Shown: piece by piece, positions 8,104-19,090 of the stretch
How the letters are laid out: the number at the start of each line of letters is the position of its first letter
Numbering within the stretch: the first letter of the stretch is position 1
Assembly: GCA_003331935.1 (NCBI GenBank)
Contig: QOQE01000001.1
Location: 124,001 to 188,000, forward strand
Direction of reading: 5' to 3'
Origin: Alphaproteobacteria bacterium
GTDB lineage: Bacteria; Pseudomonadota; Alphaproteobacteria; Rhodobacterales; Rhodobacteraceae
DNA: 64,000 nucleotides
The notes under the pieces: model-generated
What the model was told of the DNA's origin: nothing
The model's input: the letters and a program-made list of their open reading frames with translations, nothing else
Database searches by the model: none
Translations under genes and position numbers: made by a program

Positions 8104-9444
8104 ATGAATGGCAGGCTGCAATTGAAAGATAAGTTAAAGGTATACTCATGGATGTTATTTGATTGGGCATGCCAGCCTATTCATACTTTGATTGCCACTT
8201 TTATATTTGGTCCCTATTTTGTGCAGGCTGTGGTAGATAATCCTGTCGAAGGGCAAGCATTAATTGGAATGGCCGTTACAGTTTCTGGAATAGTCGTGGC
8301 TATATTTTCGCCAATTTTAGGAGCGGTAGCTGATCAAACCCAGAAAAGAAAGCCCTGGATTCTTATGTTTTCAGTTTTTTTTGTAATTTCTACTCTTTCT
8401 TTATGGTTTGCTGAACCAAACCTAGAGAATACATTTTGGGTTTTATTAGCGTATACAATTGGTTTCATTGCAGCTGACTTTTCGACCGTTTTTACTAACG
8501 CGATGATGCCAAGTCTTGAAAAACCAGAGAAGCTTGGGAAGCTATCAGGGGCAGGCTGGGGGCTAGGTTATTTAGGCGGATTAGTCTCCCTTATCATCAT
8601 GTTGAGCTTATTCGTTGAACAAGAAAACGGTTTAACACTACTTGGTAACAGTCCAGCACTTGGATTAGACCCTGGTGAAAGAGAGGGTACAAGAATTGTG
8701 GGGCCATTAACGGCCCTTTGGTACGTAATCTTTATGATACCATTTTTTGTATTTGTCCCAGATGTAAAAATGACAACTCCATCTCAACTAGATGTAAAAA
8801 AAGCAATTGGAGACTTACTTTTAAACATCGTTAACTTGAGAAAACAACCATCTTTAGGTTGGTTTTTAGTAGCCTCTATGTTCTATAGAGATGCTATGAA
8901 TGGCATTTTTTTCTTTGGTGGTATTTATGCAGCAGGCGTATTAGAGATGAATACGGTGCAACTCGGTATTTTTGGAGTTTTGGCTGCAGCAACCGGTACA
9001 GTCGGCGCCTATTGGGGTGGTGCTTTGGACAGCAAATATGGCTCCAAATTTTGCATCAGCTTTATGCTTGGAGGTCTCGTTATTGTGACCTTAGTTATAT
9101 TCGGTCTTAGTAGATCAGAATTCTATGGAATTGCATTAGATCCAAAGTCGTACACACCAGATATAATTTTTTATATAGCCGGAGGCTTACTTGGCTTTGT
9201 AAGTGGACCAATCCAGTCTGCTTCGCGTACATTATTAGTTTTCCTAGCTGATGAAAGACAAATAACTGAAAACTTTGGTCTTTACGCTCTTGTTGGGAGA
9301 GCAACTGCGTTTTTGGCGCCAGCTCTTATCACTTGGTTTACTTTGGCAAGTGGCTCGCAGCAAATTGGTTTAGTACCGATTATTTTTCTACTGTTAATTG
9401 GATGGTATCTACTCCGTTTTGTTAATGTCAAAAAAAGAGTGTAA
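8104..9444 (+). CDS. UMF1 family major facilitator transporter
   Basis: Polytopic inner-membrane transporter of about 12 hydrophobic segments, 446 residues. The family resembles fungal Atg22 vacuolar effluxers. Signs are the N-terminal SWMLFDWACQP helix, the motif-A-like LGAVADQTQKRKPWI after helix 2, and GGLLGFVSGPIQSASRTL in the second half. Substrate unknown; Atg22 exports amino acids, which is only a hint. I take the ATG at 8104 over the adjacent TTG at 8101 because of its purine-rich AAGAAGAAAAA. Its TAA overlaps the ATG of the phytase-like esterase, so the two are coupled. Confidence 0.88.
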   Translation: MNGRLQLKDKLKVYSWMLFDWACQPIHTLIATFIFGPYFVQAVVDNPVEGQALIGMAVTVSGIVVAIFSPILGAVADQTQKRKPWILMFSVFFVISTLSLWFAEPNLENTFWVLLAYTIGFIAADFSTVFTNAMMPSLEKPEKLGKLSGAGWGLGYLGGLVSLIIMLSLFVEQENGLTLLGNSPALGLDPGEREGTRIVGPLTALWYVIFMIPFFVFVPDVKMTTPSQLDVKKAIGDLLLNIVNLRKQPSLGWFLVASMFYRDAMNGIFFFGGIYAAGVLEMNTVQLGIFGVLAAATGTVGAYWGGALDSKYGSKFCISFMLGGLVIVTLVIFGLSRSEFYGIALDPKSYTPDIIFYIAGGLLGFVSGPIQSASRTLLVFLADERQITENFGLYALVGRATAFLAPALITWFTLASGSQQIGLVPIIFLLLIGWYLLRFVNVKKRV

Positions 9445-10337
9445 TGAAATACATCATTTTAATCCTACTAATTTTTTTTGGGGCGCAACTTACACTCAAA
9501 GCCGATGTTAAGAATTGGACGTTAGAACAAGTTGGATTTTTGAATATTGATAAAAATGAGGCAGATTACGGTGGGTTTTCTGGCCTTGTAATTCATAAAC
9601 AGGGTTCTGAGGCTTTACTTGTGACTGATAAATCATTTTATTTTGTTTTAGAGTTGCTTCGTAACGAAGATGACAATTTAACAGGCTTCTCTGTTTCAAA
9701 GAAAGGTCGAATACTGTCTAGCAAGGGTGAGAAGTTGACTGGTCGCAATACTGATAGTGAGTCAATCGTGATAGATGCAAACAATAATTATTTTATTTCA
9801 TTTGAGTCAAATCACAGAATAATGATGCATGCAGAAGTTGGAGGGAAAGGATCTTTTGTTCCCAAACACCCATTGTTCAGAAAACTTTATGTGAATAAAG
9901 GTATAGAGACTCTGGCAATTGATAATGACAATCGGTTGATAGCCATACCCGAAAAACCTCCATCAGGCATTTCTAATATTCCGATATTTAGACTACAAAA
10001 TAATAAATGGGAGATTATCAAATATATTGAAATTAAAGACAGCTTTCTGGTAACTGATGCGGTAGTCCTACCTCAGGGACTTTTATTAATTCTGGAACGT
10101 AAATTCTCATGGACCCAAGGTTTCAAGACGAGATTTAGGTTAATTTCTTTGGATAAGTTTGATAATAGAGCGCCTATAACAGTCTTTACTTCAACAGCTA
10201 ATCAATTTGACAATTTAGAGGGCATGACTCTATGGAAAGATAAAAAAGGTGCAGTGCGTATTTTGACAGTATCTGATGATAATTTTCATCCCTTGCAGCA
10301 AAGTGAGCTGAGGGAATTTTTTTTAAAATATGAATAA
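9444..10337 (+). CDS. Secreted esterase-like/phytase-like protein (PF13449 type)
   Basis: Exported protein of 297 residues. The first ~20 residues form a signal peptide (MK, then a hydrophobic run ending near LTLKAD). The rest is a probable beta-propeller of the family annotated as 'esterase-like activity of phytase'. Diagnostic segments are GGFSGLVI near residue 43, DSESIVID (about 105), KGIETLAID, and the C-terminal DNLEGMTLW followed by [11 protein letters not shown]. Acidic residues in these loops would bind metal. Start overlaps the transporter stop (TAATG), and its end overlaps the upstream possible start of dapD. Substrate unknown; phosphate ester release is a family guess. Confidence 0.82.
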   Translation: MKYIILILLIFFGAQLTLKADVKNWTLEQVGFLNIDKNEADYGGFSGLVIHKQGSEALLVTDKSFYFVLELLRNEDDNLTGFSVSKKGRILSSKGEKLTGRNTDSESIVIDANNNYFISFESNHRIMMHAEVGGKGSFVPKHPLFRKLYVNKGIETLAIDNDNRLIAIPEKPPSGISNIPIFRLQNNKWEIIKYIEIKDSFLVTDAVVLPQGLLLILERKFSWTQGFKTRFRLISLDKFDNRAPITVFTSTANQFDNLEGMTLWKDKKGAVRILTVSDDNFHPLQQSELREFFLKYE

Positions 10338-10353
10338 ATTGAGAGGAACCATT

Positions 10354-11181
10354 ATGGACAATAAAGAACTAGAAAAAGTAATAGAAAACTCCTGGGAAAG
10401 CAGAGATGAAATAAACGAAAAAACAGTTGGAACAACTAAAGAAGCGGTTGAACAAACTTTAAATCTTTTAGGAAACGGTAGCTTGAGGGTAGCGGAAAAA
10501 AAGGCATCAGGTGAATGGGTAGTAAATCAATGGACAAAAAAAGCGGTTCTATTGAGTTTTAGACTTAGAGACATGGAATTGCAAAAAGGTGGCCCGCAAA
10601 ATTCAACATGGTGGGACAAAGTGGATAGTAAATTCAAAGACTGGGGTGAACCAGAATGGAGACAAAAGAATTTCCGAGCAGTTCCGAACACGGTTGTTAG
10701 AGCGTCGGCCTTTATTGGCGAAAATGTAGTTCTAATGCCGTCATTTGTAAATCTTGGTGCGTACGTCGATAGTGGGACAATGGTCGATACGTGGGCAACT
10801 GTTGGATCTTGTGCTCAGATAGGAAAAAACGTGCACCTCTCAGGTGGAGTTGGAATAGGAGGGGTATTAGAGCCGATGCAGGCATCACCCACAATTATCG
10901 AAGACAACTGTTTTATAGGAGCCAGATCAGAAATTGTAGAAGGCTGCATAATCAGAGAGGGGGCTGTAATCGGTATGGGAGTTTTCATTGGAAAATCTAC
11001 AAAAATTTTTAATAGGGAAACCGGTGAAACGACGTATGGAGAAATACCTCCTTACTCGGTAGTGGTCTCAGGCTCTATTCCATCTAAAGGAGGAGTAAAC
11101 CTTTATTGCGCGGTAATAGTCAAGCAGGTCGATGAAAAAACAAGAAGTAAAACCTCCATAAATGATTTATTACGGGACTAG
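10354..11181 (+). CDS. dapD: Tetrahydrodipicolinate N-succinyltransferase
   Basis: Transfers succinyl from succinyl-CoA to tetrahydrodipicolinate in the succinylase branch of lysine and diaminopimelate synthesis. The product has 275 residues: an N-terminal helical domain, then a left-handed beta-helix of hexapeptide repeats (about 100-230, e.g. [10 protein letters not shown] and [13 protein letters not shown]). I use the ATG at 10354, which has GAGAGGAA just upstream and gives the family's N-terminus. An upstream ATG at 10330 would add eight residues and overlap the esterase gene. dapE follows after 2 bp, so the two consecutive-pathway enzymes share a transcript. Confidence 0.95.
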   Translation: MDNKELEKVIENSWESRDEINEKTVGTTKEAVEQTLNLLGNGSLRVAEKKASGEWVVNQWTKKAVLLSFRLRDMELQKGGPQNSTWWDKVDSKFKDWGEPEWRQKNFRAVPNTVVRASAFIGENVVLMPSFVNLGAYVDSGTMVDTWATVGSCAQIGKNVHLSGGVGIGGVLEPMQASPTIIEDNCFIGARSEIVEGCIIREGAVIGMGVFIGKSTKIFNRETGETTYGEIPPYSVVVSGSIPSKGGVNLYCAVIVKQVDEKTRSKTSINDLLRD

Positions 11182-11183
11182 GC

Positions 11184-12350
11184 ATGACTAAATTGATAGA
11201 TGATCCTATATTATTGACAAAAAAACTTATTGGTTTTAGGTCAATTACCCCAGACGATGGTGGATCTCTAAAGTTCATTGCTTCATTTGTTGAGCAACTA
11301 GGTTTCCAAACAAATATCTTCACTACTCAAGGTGTGACAAACCTTTTTGCGCGATGGTCTCCCAAGTCGGGTCACAAGAGAACCCTAGCCTTTAATGGTC
11401 ATGTGGATGTAGTACCACCAGGTAAGGAAAGTTTATGGGATAGCAATCCATTCATTGGTGACATTCGAAACGAACGAATTTTTGGGAGAGGCTCAGTAGA
11501 TATGAAATCTTCTGTCGCAGCTTATCTTATTGCTCTTAAAGAAGCAATTAAAGAAGAGGAGCTTAATTGTTCTTTCGTACTTTTAATTACCAGTGATGAG
11601 GAAGGTGATGCTGAATTCGGTACAAAAGAACTATTGAAGTGGGTTGTGAAAAATAAAGAAGTTGTTGACGACTGTCTCGTCGGTGAGCCTACCTGCTCTA
11701 AATTGGTGGGTGACACTATAAAGATCGGAAGACGCGGTTCGTTGAGCGGATTTATCGTTTGCAAAGGAAAGCAGGGGCATATAGCTTACCCAGAAAAAGC
11801 AGTTAATCCAGTTGAAGCATTAATAGACTTTCTTGGCAAATTAAAGTCTCTTAAGCTAGACGACGGTAGTGAGTTTTTTGAGCCCTCTAGTTTGAATATC
11901 TCGACAATAGACACAAATAATGAAGCATTAAACGTTATACCGGCGGATTGCCGTGCTAATTTCAACGTTCGCTTTAATGATCAACATTCAAGTTCATCGC
12001 TAGTAAAAAAATTAGAGATGCTTGTTTCAGATTATAATGAAGGATCTAACGCGACGCTGGAAATGAATTATAAATGTTCTGGCGAAAGCTTTTTGACTGA
12101 GCCAGGGCTACTATCAGATCTGTTAACTACTTCTATAAAAGAAACAGTCGGTATAGACTGTAGACTTTCTACTGGAGGCGGCACATCCGATGCTCGATTT
12201 ATACGAGATTACTGCCCTGTGATAGAGTTTGGTTTGGTTGGAGATACCATGCATCAGATTAATGAAAATACGAAGGTTGATGATATTGTTTTACTGAAAA
12301 ATATTTATAGAAATTTTTTGAAAAACTACAATAAGGAATTTTTAAAATGA
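11184..12350 (+). CDS. dapE: Succinyl-diaminopimelate desuccinylase
   Basis: Di-zinc M20 peptidase-family enzyme that removes succinate from N-succinyl-LL-diaminopimelate. The 388-residue product shows the metal ligands H73 (NGHVDVVPPG), D106 (GRGSVDMKSS), E140 next to the catalytic E139 (TSDEEGD), E168 (VGEPT) and a C-terminal His in GDTMHQINE. The lid/dimerisation domain lies between about 180 and 295. Start is 2 bp after dapD stops. Its own end overlaps mce by four bases (ATGA), pointing to one operon. Confidence 0.95.
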   Translation: MTKLIDDPILLTKKLIGFRSITPDDGGSLKFIASFVEQLGFQTNIFTTQGVTNLFARWSPKSGHKRTLAFNGHVDVVPPGKESLWDSNPFIGDIRNERIFGRGSVDMKSSVAAYLIALKEAIKEEELNCSFVLLITSDEEGDAEFGTKELLKWVVKNKEVVDDCLVGEPTCSKLVGDTIKIGRRGSLSGFIVCKGKQGHIAYPEKAVNPVEALIDFLGKLKSLKLDDGSEFFEPSSLNISTIDTNNEALNVIPADCRANFNVRFNDQHSSSSLVKKLEMLVSDYNEGSNATLEMNYKCSGESFLTEPGLLSDLLTTSIKETVGIDCRLSTGGGTSDARFIRDYCPVIEFGLVGDTMHQINENTKVDDIVLLKNIYRNFLKNYNKEFLK

Positions 12351-12757
12351 TCGGCAAATTGAACCACATTGCTATAGCTACACCCAACTTAGATGAGGCG
12401 ACAAAAACCTATGCGAATATATTGGGAGTAAAAATAAGCGCTCCACAAGATCAATTTGAGCATGGCGTTAGGGTGGTCTTTATTGAAATACCAAATACCA
12501 AGATAGAGTTGCTAGAACCACTAGGAGAAAATAGTCCAGTAGAAAAATTTCTTGAAAAGAATAAAAAGGGGGGAATACATCATATTTGCTTTGAAGTTGA
12601 AGACATAGATCACGCTATTTTGAGACTAGAAAAAGATGGGGCAACCGTACTTGGAGATGGGAAAGCAAAAATAGGTGCGCATGGTAAACCAGTAATTTTC
12701 CTTCATCCTAAGGATTTTAATGGCACTCTTATCGAGCTAGAGGAAGTCTCGAAATGA
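12347..12757 (+). CDS. mce: Methylmalonyl-CoA epimerase
   Basis: Interconverts the (R) and (S) forms of methylmalonyl-CoA on the route from propionyl-CoA to succinyl-CoA. The 136-residue vicinal-oxygen-chelate protein has paired beta-alpha-beta modules with metal ligands H7 (LNHIAIA), H79 (GGIHHICFEV) and E130 (NGTLIELEEV). The ATG overlaps the dapE stop. DUF1467 follows with another ATGA overlap, which is the standard alphaproteobacterial mce-DUF1467 pair. The mutase and propionyl-CoA carboxylase are not in the window. Confidence 0.93.
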   Translation: MIGKLNHIAIATPNLDEATKTYANILGVKISAPQDQFEHGVRVVFIEIPNTKIELLEPLGENSPVEKFLEKNKKGGIHHICFEVEDIDHAILRLEKDGATVLGDGKAKIGAHGKPVIFLHPKDFNGTLIELEEVSK

Positions 12758-12981
12758 CAATAACATCTGCACTAGTTTTGCTATCTGTATACTGGTTTAT
12801 TATTTTATTCATTGTTTTACCAATAAATGTTACCACTCAGAATGATAAAAAAGATATCATTGAAGGAACCGCTCCTTCATCACCTATAAATCCTAACCTT
12901 AAACACAAGTTTTCTATTACTACGATAGTCTCTATTATTCTTTGGATACCAACCTGTTTGGTAATTAACCTATTTTACTAA
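12754..12981 (+). CDS. DUF1467 family membrane protein
   Basis: Small membrane protein of 75 residues with two hydrophobic helices (about 3-26 and 51-74). A short polar loop between them contains the family's IxGTAPSSPxNPNLKHK segment. Function unknown. It overlaps mce by four bases and has AGAGGAAG before its ATG. In many alphaproteobacteria this pair is followed by proS and lolCD; here aspS on the opposite strand follows instead, so the conserved cluster is broken right after this gene. Confidence 0.88.
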   Translation: MTITSALVLLSVYWFIILFIVLPINVTTQNDKKDIIEGTAPSSPINPNLKHKFSITTIVSIILWIPTCLVINLFY

Positions 12982-12987
12982 GTGGGC

Positions 12988-14769
12988 TTATAGATCATGA
13001 TCAATTATTTGTATTTTCAGCTCATCTAATTGTTCTGTGGTTGGAGTCCTAGGAGACTCTAGCATTGGGTCTTCTGCTCTTTGGTTCATAGGAAACATTA
13101 TAACTTCCCTTATATTTTCTTGCTTAGCCAAAAGCATTACTATCCTATCAATTCCAGCGGCACATCCTCCATGAGGGGGCGCACCATACTTTAAAGCATT
13201 AACTAAACCTGCAAACTGACTCTCAACCGCCTCTTGTGTATAACCGGCAATTTCAAATGCCTTAAACAAGTTGTCGAGTTTATGATTTCTAATCGCGCCA
13301 GACAAAATCTCATATCCGTTACACGATAAATCATACTGCATTCCTAATACGCTTAATGGATCGATATCTTCATCCAACAGGTCCACCTTGGGCATTGAAA
13401 AAGGGTTATGCGAAAACTCAATTTTTTTGGTCTCTTTATCTATTTCATACATTGGGAAATCGGTAATCCAACAAAACTCGTAAGAATTTGAATTTGTAAT
13501 CCCTAACTCAAGCCCTACGATATCTCTAGACTTGCCAGCAATATCATTAAAATGATTAGGTACGCCTCCCAAGAAAAAGGCAGCATCTCCTTTTTCAAGC
13601 CCAATAAAATTTCTTATTGCTTCTGTCTTTTCCTTGCCTAAGTTTTTTGCAATTGGGCCAGCTGCTTCTAACTCACCATTATCATCCGACCGCCAAAAGA
13701 TATATCCCATACCCGGCAATCCTTGCTCTTGTGCAAACTTATTCATTCTGTCACAAAATTTCCTACTACCGCCACCCTTTGCTGGTATTGCTTTAATCTG
13801 TGTTCCATCCTTTGTCAAAATGTCAGAAAATATTTTAAATCCGGACGATACGAAAAATTCTGAAACATCCATCATCTTTATTGGATTTCTTAAATCTGGT
13901 TTGTCAGTGCCGTACCACTCAATGGATTGGGCAAAACTAATAATTGGGAACTTGTTATTGACCGTGTAACCATCCGAGAAATTTTCAAAGAGTTTAACAA
14001 ATACTTTTTCTATCAATCGAAATACATCATGTTGCTCAACAAAAGACATTTCTATATCCAGCTGATAAAAGTCGGTAGGGGATCTATCAGATCTAGGGTC
14101 CTCGTCTCGAAAGCATGGCGCAATCTGGAAATATTTATCAAATCCGCCAACCATTATCAACTGTTTGTAAATTTGAGGAGCTTGTGGTAGCGCGTAAAAC
14201 TTTCCCGGATGTAGCCTTGATGGAATTAAAAAATCTCGTGCTCCTTCCGGGGAAGATGATGATATTATTGGCGTTTGAAATTCATGAAATCCATTATCCC
14301 ACATTTCTTTTCGTATAAACTCGATTATCTTTGATCTCAGAATCATATTCTGATGTATCCCGTCTCTCCTTAAATCAAGGAAACGGTATTTTAGTCTTGT
14401 TTCTTCTGGATATGGAAGATCTCCAAAAACGGGTAAAGGCAGTTCCTCCGAGGCCCCTAAGATATTTATTTTTGATATAAAAATCTCAATCTCCCCTGTA
14501 GGCAATTTTTCATTTACTAAAGAACTATCCCTCTTTCTCACAATTCCTTCAATTGATATACACCACTCTGCTCTAACATTTTCCACATCTTTGAAAACGG
14601 GACTATCGGGATCGGCTAAAACCTGGGTAAGACCAAAGTGATCTCTGAGATCAATGAAGAGTACCCCCCCATGATCACGTACTCTATGTACCCAACCTGC
14701 GAGTTTTACGACTTCTCCATCGTCTACTGCCCGTAACTCATTACAGTTGTGTGATCTGTACAAATGCAT
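12988..14769 (-). CDS. aspS: Aspartate-tRNA ligase
   Basis: Class II synthetase that loads aspartate on tRNA-Asp, and probably also tRNA-Asn. The 593-residue product has the N-terminal OB-fold anticodon domain (1-~110), catalytic core with [19 protein letters not shown], the bacterial GAD insertion (~290-420) and a C-terminal motif 3 with [10 protein letters not shown]33 in VRDHGG is the residue that, in Pseudomonas aeruginosa AspRS (H31, from memory), goes with relaxed tRNA choice; the second such position (G82 there) is Ser here. Start is an ATG. It is divergent from carB and meets DUF1467 tail to tail after 6 bp. Confidence 0.96.
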   Translation of the reverse strand: MHLYRSHNCNELRAVDDGEVVKLAGWVHRVRDHGGVLFIDLRDHFGLTQVLADPDSPVFKDVENVRAEWCISIEGIVRKRDSSLVNEKLPTGEIEIFISKINILGASEELPLPVFGDLPYPEETRLKYRFLDLRRDGIHQNMILRSKIIEFIRKEMWDNGFHEFQTPIISSSSPEGARDFLIPSRLHPGKFYALPQAPQIYKQLIMVGGFDKYFQIAPCFRDEDPRSDRSPTDFYQLDIEMSFVEQHDVFRLIEKVFVKLFENFSDGYTVNNKFPIISFAQSIEWYGTDKPDLRNPIKMMDVSEFFVSSGFKIFSDILTKDGTQIKAIPAKGGGSRKFCDRMNKFAQEQGLPGMGYIFWRSDDNGELEAAGPIAKNLGKEKTEAIRNFIGLEKGDAAFFLGGVPNHFNDIAGKSRDIVGLELGITNSNSYEFCWITDFPMYEIDKETKKIEFSHNPFSMPKVDLLDEDIDPLSVLGMQYDLSCNGYEILSGAIRNHKLDNLFKAFEIAGYTQEAVESQFAGLVNALKYGAPPHGGCAAGIDRIVMLLAKQENIREVIMFPMNQRAEDPMLESPRTPTTEQLDELKIQIIDHDL

Positions 14770-14887
14770 CTGTTTTACCTATTAGCTAACCAAAAACTTA
14801 TTGATTTTATTAGTGACAGTTTTAAAAAGGGTCATGTTTATGAATTCTTGTACACTTATAGTTTCACGAATTAAAGAAAAAATTTAA

Positions 14888-17800
14888 ATGCCAAAACGAA
14901 TTGATATTAAATCAGTTTTGATCATCGGTGCGGGACCCATAGTTATAGGTCAAGCTTGCGAGTTTGATTACAGCGGCGCTCAGGCATGTAAGGCACTAAA
15001 AGAAGAAGGTCTTAAAGTTATTCTAGTTAATTCAAATCCTGCCACAATAATGACAGATCCAGATCTCGCCGATGTTACCTATATAGAGCCTATAAACGCG
15101 GACATAATTGAGAATATTATTAAGATAGAGAGACCAGATGCTATTTTACCAACGATGGGCGGACAAACAGCACTTAATATTGCGATCGAATTGGATAAGG
15201 CAGGAACGCTTAAGAATTATAATGTTGCGCTTATCGGAGCTAATAGGGAGGCAATAGAAAAAGCGGAGGATCGAAAGCTTTTCAAGCAGTCAATGGAAAG
15301 TATTGGAATTAATAGTCCAAAATCAGAAATTGCTAATTCATTAGATGAAGCTATGAAAGCGTTAGATGTAATTGGCTTGCCTGCTGTAATACGTCCAGGT
15401 TTTACTCTGGGAGGAAAAGGCGGAGGCGTCGCATATAACGAAAGTGACTTCAAAGAAATCTGCATCAATGGTTTAGACGCATCTCCTGCCAATCAAATTC
15501 TTATTGATCAAAGCCTTCTAGGTTGGAAAGAGTTTGAGATGGAAGTAATTAGAGATAAAAATGATAATTCCATTATCGTCTGCTCAATTGAAAACTTCGA
15601 TCCAATGGGGGTTCATACAGGGGATAGCATAACGATAGCTCCAGCGATGACACTTACCGACAAAGAGTTTCAAAAAATGCGCAACAAATCCTTAGAAGTA
15701 TTAAGAGAGATAGGTGTTGAAACCGGAGGGTCTAATGTTCAATGGGCAGTGAGTCCACAAAATGGAGAAATGCTGATTATAGAAATGAACCCCCGCGTGT
15801 CCAGATCATCTGCACTTGCGTCAAAAGCAACAGGATTTCCAATAGCTAAAGTTGCTGCTAAATTAGCCATTGGCTATACACTTGACGAGTTACAAAATGA
15901 TATAACAAAAACTACTCCCGCGAGCTTCGAACCAACCATCGATTATGTTGTTACGAAAATACCCCGTTTCGCTTTCGAAAAATTTCCCTCGGTATCAAAT
16001 GAACTTGGTACTTCAATGAAATCAGTTGGAGAGGTTATGGCTATTGGATCAACGTTCCAGGAAAGTCTGCAAAAAGCTTTAAACTCCCTTGAAAATAAAA
16101 CTACTGGGCTTAGAGTTATTCATAGCAACATGGATAAACCTGCGCTTCACAAAAAATTATCTGCAAATACCCCTGACAAAATCTTTCTTATCGGACAGGC
16201 TTTCAGAATTGGTTTCACCACCGAAGAAATATACGAGATAACATTCATTGATAAGTGGTTTTTATGTCAAATCGAGGAACTTATTCTATTTGAAAAAAGT
16301 ATTTTAGCCTCTGGTCCTGATATTTGTCAGGAGGTCTTGAGCGAAGCTAAGTCTAGAGGTTTTAGCGATGAAAGATTAGCTGAATTGTTGTCTACTTCTT
16401 TAGACGATGTCCAAGATAAGAGACAAAAGTACGGTATATTTCCAGTTTATAAGCGAATTGATACCTGCGGTGGCGAGTTCCAATCTGAGGCCGCATATTT
16501 ATACTCCACCTATGACTTATCCACTTTTACTACCCAAATATGTGAATCTCATCCATCTAATAAAGATAAAGTAATTATCCTTGGCAGCGGCCCTAATAGA
16601 ATAGGTCAAGGCATTGAGTTCGATTACTGTTGCTGTCATGCTTGTTTCTCGCTCAGCGAAGAGGGCATTGAAACTATCATGATTAATTGTAATCCTGAGA
16701 CTGTCTCCACTGACTTCGATACCTCTGAAAAACTTTACTTCGAACCTTTAAACCTTGAGTCGGTTATTAATGTAATTGAAAAAGAAAAGAAAAAGGGCAA
16801 TTTGATTGGAGTAATTGTTCAGTATGGAGGGCAAACACCACTCAAACTAGCCGATGATCTTGACGCTAGAGATATTAAAATTTTAGGAACACAACCGAGC
16901 TCTATAGAAATATCAGAAGATCGAAAACTTTTCAAAGAAGTTATAGAAAGGTTAGAACTAAAACAACCCAAAAATATAACGGTAAGTGAAAAATCAAATG
17001 CCATACGGGCTGCTGAGTCTATTAGTTATCCAATAATTGCTCGGCCCTCATTTGTCTTAGGTGGTAGTTCAATGGAAATAATTCATGACTCAGCGCAGTT
17101 AAAAAAATATTTAGAATTGGACATAGAAATTAGTAGTAAAACACCTCTTTTGCTAGATAGTTATTTGGGTGCCGCGATAGAAGTTGATGTAGACTTAATG
17201 AGCGATGGAAAAGATTGTTTTGTTGCAGGGATTATGGAGCATATCGAAGAAGCAGGTGTTCACTCGGGGGACAGCGCATGCTCTTTACCACCTCACTCTC
17301 TTGGAAAGGATATAATTGAGAGGATAAAGTTTCAATCTTCTCTCCTGGCCAAAGACTTAGAAGTAGTGGGGTTAATGAATATTCAATTTGCAGTGAAAGA
17401 TAGTGAAATATACATATTAGAGGTAAATCCGCGGGCAAGTAGAACAATACCGTTCATATCTAAAACAACAGGAATACCGCTAGCTAATCTAGCTGCAAAA
17501 TTAATGATAGGTCTTAAACTATCAAACTTATCTTTTCACAGAAAAGACTTGGATTACGTAGCCGTTAAGGAAGCTGTCTTACCCTTTGATCGGCTACCCG
17601 GTAGCGATACCGTTCTAACCCCTGAAATGCGTTCAACTGGAGAAGTGATGGGTATTGCGGACAACTTCGAGGAAGCCTTTTTCAAATCGCAGATTTCTGC
17701 AGGTATGCAGTTTCCCAAATCTGGGACTGTATTTTTATCGATTAGAAATGAAGATAAAACTAAAGAAATGGCCGACGCGTGTAAAACCCTTAAGAAGATT

Positions 17801-18133
17801 GGTTTTAAAATTATTGCAACAAAGGGGACAAAATCCTTTTTAAGTGGGGAGGGAGTTGACAGCGTGCCTGTAAAGAAAGTCTTTGAAGGTCGGCCAAATA
17901 TTGCAGATTTGCTGAGAGATAACAAAATAGATATTGTTATGAATACTACTGAGGGCAAACAATCGCTTGAGGATAGCAAAGACATTCGATATTTGGCATT
18001 GAATAATAAGCTCCCGTACTACACCACAGCTCGAGGAATTATTGCTACAATATACAGCCTAAAAGAGAATGTCAGGGGGGAAATATCTGTAAAGGCAATA
18101 CAAGAATATCATTCACAGCTTATAGCTCGTTAA
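14888..18133 (+). CDS. carB: Carbamoyl-phosphate synthase large chain
   Basis: Makes carbamoyl phosphate from bicarbonate, ATP and glutamine-derived ammonia for arginine and pyrimidine synthesis. At 1081 residues it is full length: two homologous ATP-grasp halves (1-~400 with [15 protein letters not shown] and [10 protein letters not shown]; ~550-930 with [15 protein letters not shown]), the oligomerisation domain between them, and a C-terminal MGS-like allosteric domain (~940-1081). ATG start; a divergent spacer of 118 bp separates it from aspS. carA is not adjacent. Its last 14 bases overlap the end of the hydroxyacid dehydrogenase on the other strand. Confidence 0.97.
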   Translation: MPKRIDIKSVLIIGAGPIVIGQACEFDYSGAQACKALKEEGLKVILVNSNPATIMTDPDLADVTYIEPINADIIENIIKIERPDAILPTMGGQTALNIAIELDKAGTLKNYNVALIGANREAIEKAEDRKLFKQSMESIGINSPKSEIANSLDEAMKALDVIGLPAVIRPGFTLGGKGGGVAYNESDFKEICINGLDASPANQILIDQSLLGWKEFEMEVIRDKNDNSIIVCSIENFDPMGVHTGDSITIAPAMTLTDKEFQKMRNKSLEVLREIGVETGGSNVQWAVSPQNGEMLIIEMNPRVSRSSALASKATGFPIAKVAAKLAIGYTLDELQNDITKTTPASFEPTIDYVVTKIPRFAFEKFPSVSNELGTSMKSVGEVMAIGSTFQESLQKALNSLENKTTGLRVIHSNMDKPALHKKLSANTPDKIFLIGQAFRIGFTTEEIYEITFIDKWFLCQIEELILFEKSILASGPDICQEVLSEAKSRGFSDERLAELLSTSLDDVQDKRQKYGIFPVYKRIDTCGGEFQSEAAYLYSTYDLSTFTTQICESHPSNKDKVIILGSGPNRIGQGIEFDYCCCHACFSLSEEGIETIMINCNPETVSTDFDTSEKLYFEPLNLESVINVIEKEKKKGNLIGVIVQYGGQTPLKLADDLDARDIKILGTQPSSIEISEDRKLFKEVIERLELKQPKNITVSEKSNAIRAAESISYPIIARPSFVLGGSSMEIIHDSAQLKKYLELDIEISSKTPLLLDSYLGAAIEVDVDLMSDGKDCFVAGIMEHIEEAGVHSGDSACSLPPHSLGKDIIERIKFQSSLLAKDLEVVGLMNIQFAVKDSEIYILEVNPRASRTIPFISKTTGIPLANLAAKLMIGLKLSNLSFHRKDLDYVAVKEAVLPFDRLPGSDTVLTPEMRSTGEVMGIADNFEEAFFKSQISAGMQFPKSGTVFLSIRNEDKTKEMADACKTLKKIGFKIIATKGTKSFLSGEGVDSVPVKKVFEGRPNIADLLRDNKIDIVMNTTEGKQSLEDSKDIRYLALNNKLPYYTTARGIIATIYSLKENVRGEISVKAIQEYHSQLIAR

Positions 18134-19076
18134 TAACCTGTTTTTTATTAAAAAACGCTATTAAATTTTCAACCGCCAACATTCCCATTTTTGTTCTTGT
18201 TTCATGAGTTGCCGACCCAATATGAGGATAAAGGGTAGTATTTGTTAATTGCCTCAACTCAGGAGGAACATTTGGTTCATTAATAAAGACATCTAGCCCT
18301 GCGCCTGCTAGTTTTTTCTTTGCCAGCATATCTGTAAGTGCCATTTGATCAATAACATCTCCCCTCGATGTATTAATTAAAAATGATGATGGCCTTATTT
18401 TCTTCAATCTGCTCTTAGAAATAAAGTTCTTATTTCCCTTGTCGCTTGAGAGATGCAAAGAAATTACATCACTTTCTTCCAGCAAGGCATCTAAATCAAA
18501 ACGAACACTCGCCTCAAATGTAAGATCCTTAACTGGGGAACGATTGTAGTAAAGGACTTTCATGCCAAATATCTCATGGGCACGCTTTGCGAAAGATTTA
18601 CCTATTCTTCCCATTCCTACAATTCCGAGAATTTTTCCGCGAACATCTACTCCTAGATTCTCTGTCAACGAAAAACCTTTCCATTCATCCTGTCGCAACA
18701 TTTTTTCGACTAGAAATGCATTTCGAGTAACAGATAAAAGTAAAAGTGTAGCTACATCGACAGTAGACTCCGTTAGTACGTCAGGAGTATTCGTGATAAT
18801 AACATTATTTTCTTTGGCTGATTGTAAATCTATGTGGTCCACACCTACGCCGATATTTGCAATTATTTTCACTTTTTTGTTAGGGAGAGTGAGAAGCTCA
18901 TCTGTAATACTGTCTGTTACAGTACAAACTATTCCGTCAGCACTTTCCATTGCTTTTCTTAATATATCGTTACTAAAAACTTTATCTTCACGATTGAATG
19001 AAACTTGAAAATATTCCTTTAGCTTTAACTCTACTTCATCAGGTATATCTCTAGTGACGATTACTTTTGGTTTCAT
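18120..19076 (-). CDS. D-2-hydroxyacid dehydrogenase (glyoxylate/hydroxypyruvate reductase type)
   Basis: NAD(P)-dependent reductase of 2-keto acids. The 318-residue product has the Rossmann motif [13 protein letters not shown] (151-163) and the catalytic triad R238 (NTSRGD), E267 (FINEP) and H285 (YPHIGSAT). N178-R179-S180 at the end of the second strand favours NADPH, as in GRHPR-type glyoxylate/hydroxypyruvate reductases. ATG start. Second half of a minus-strand run from ubiK to here. The exact keto acid is an inference. Confidence 0.9.
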   Translation of the reverse strand: MKPKVIVTRDIPDEVELKLKEYFQVSFNREDKVFSNDILRKAMESADGIVCTVTDSITDELLTLPNKKVKIIANIGVGVDHIDLQSAKENNVIITNTPDVLTESTVDVATLLLLSVTRNAFLVEKMLRQDEWKGFSLTENLGVDVRGKILGIVGMGRIGKSFAKRAHEIFGMKVLYYNRSPVKDLTFEASVRFDLDALLEESDVISLHLSSDKGNKNFISKSRLKKIRPSSFLINTSRGDVIDQMALTDMLAKKKLAGAGLDVFINEPNVPPELRQLTNTTLYPHIGSATHETRTKMGMLAVENLIAFFNKKQVINEL

Positions 19077-19090
19077 TTAGTTTGTCTCTC

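Noticed and set aside
14770-14887. Attenuator or riboswitch before carB
   Set aside because: No stable hairpin or T run is seen; the region is plain AT-rich divergent DNA with at most weak promoter-like hexamers.
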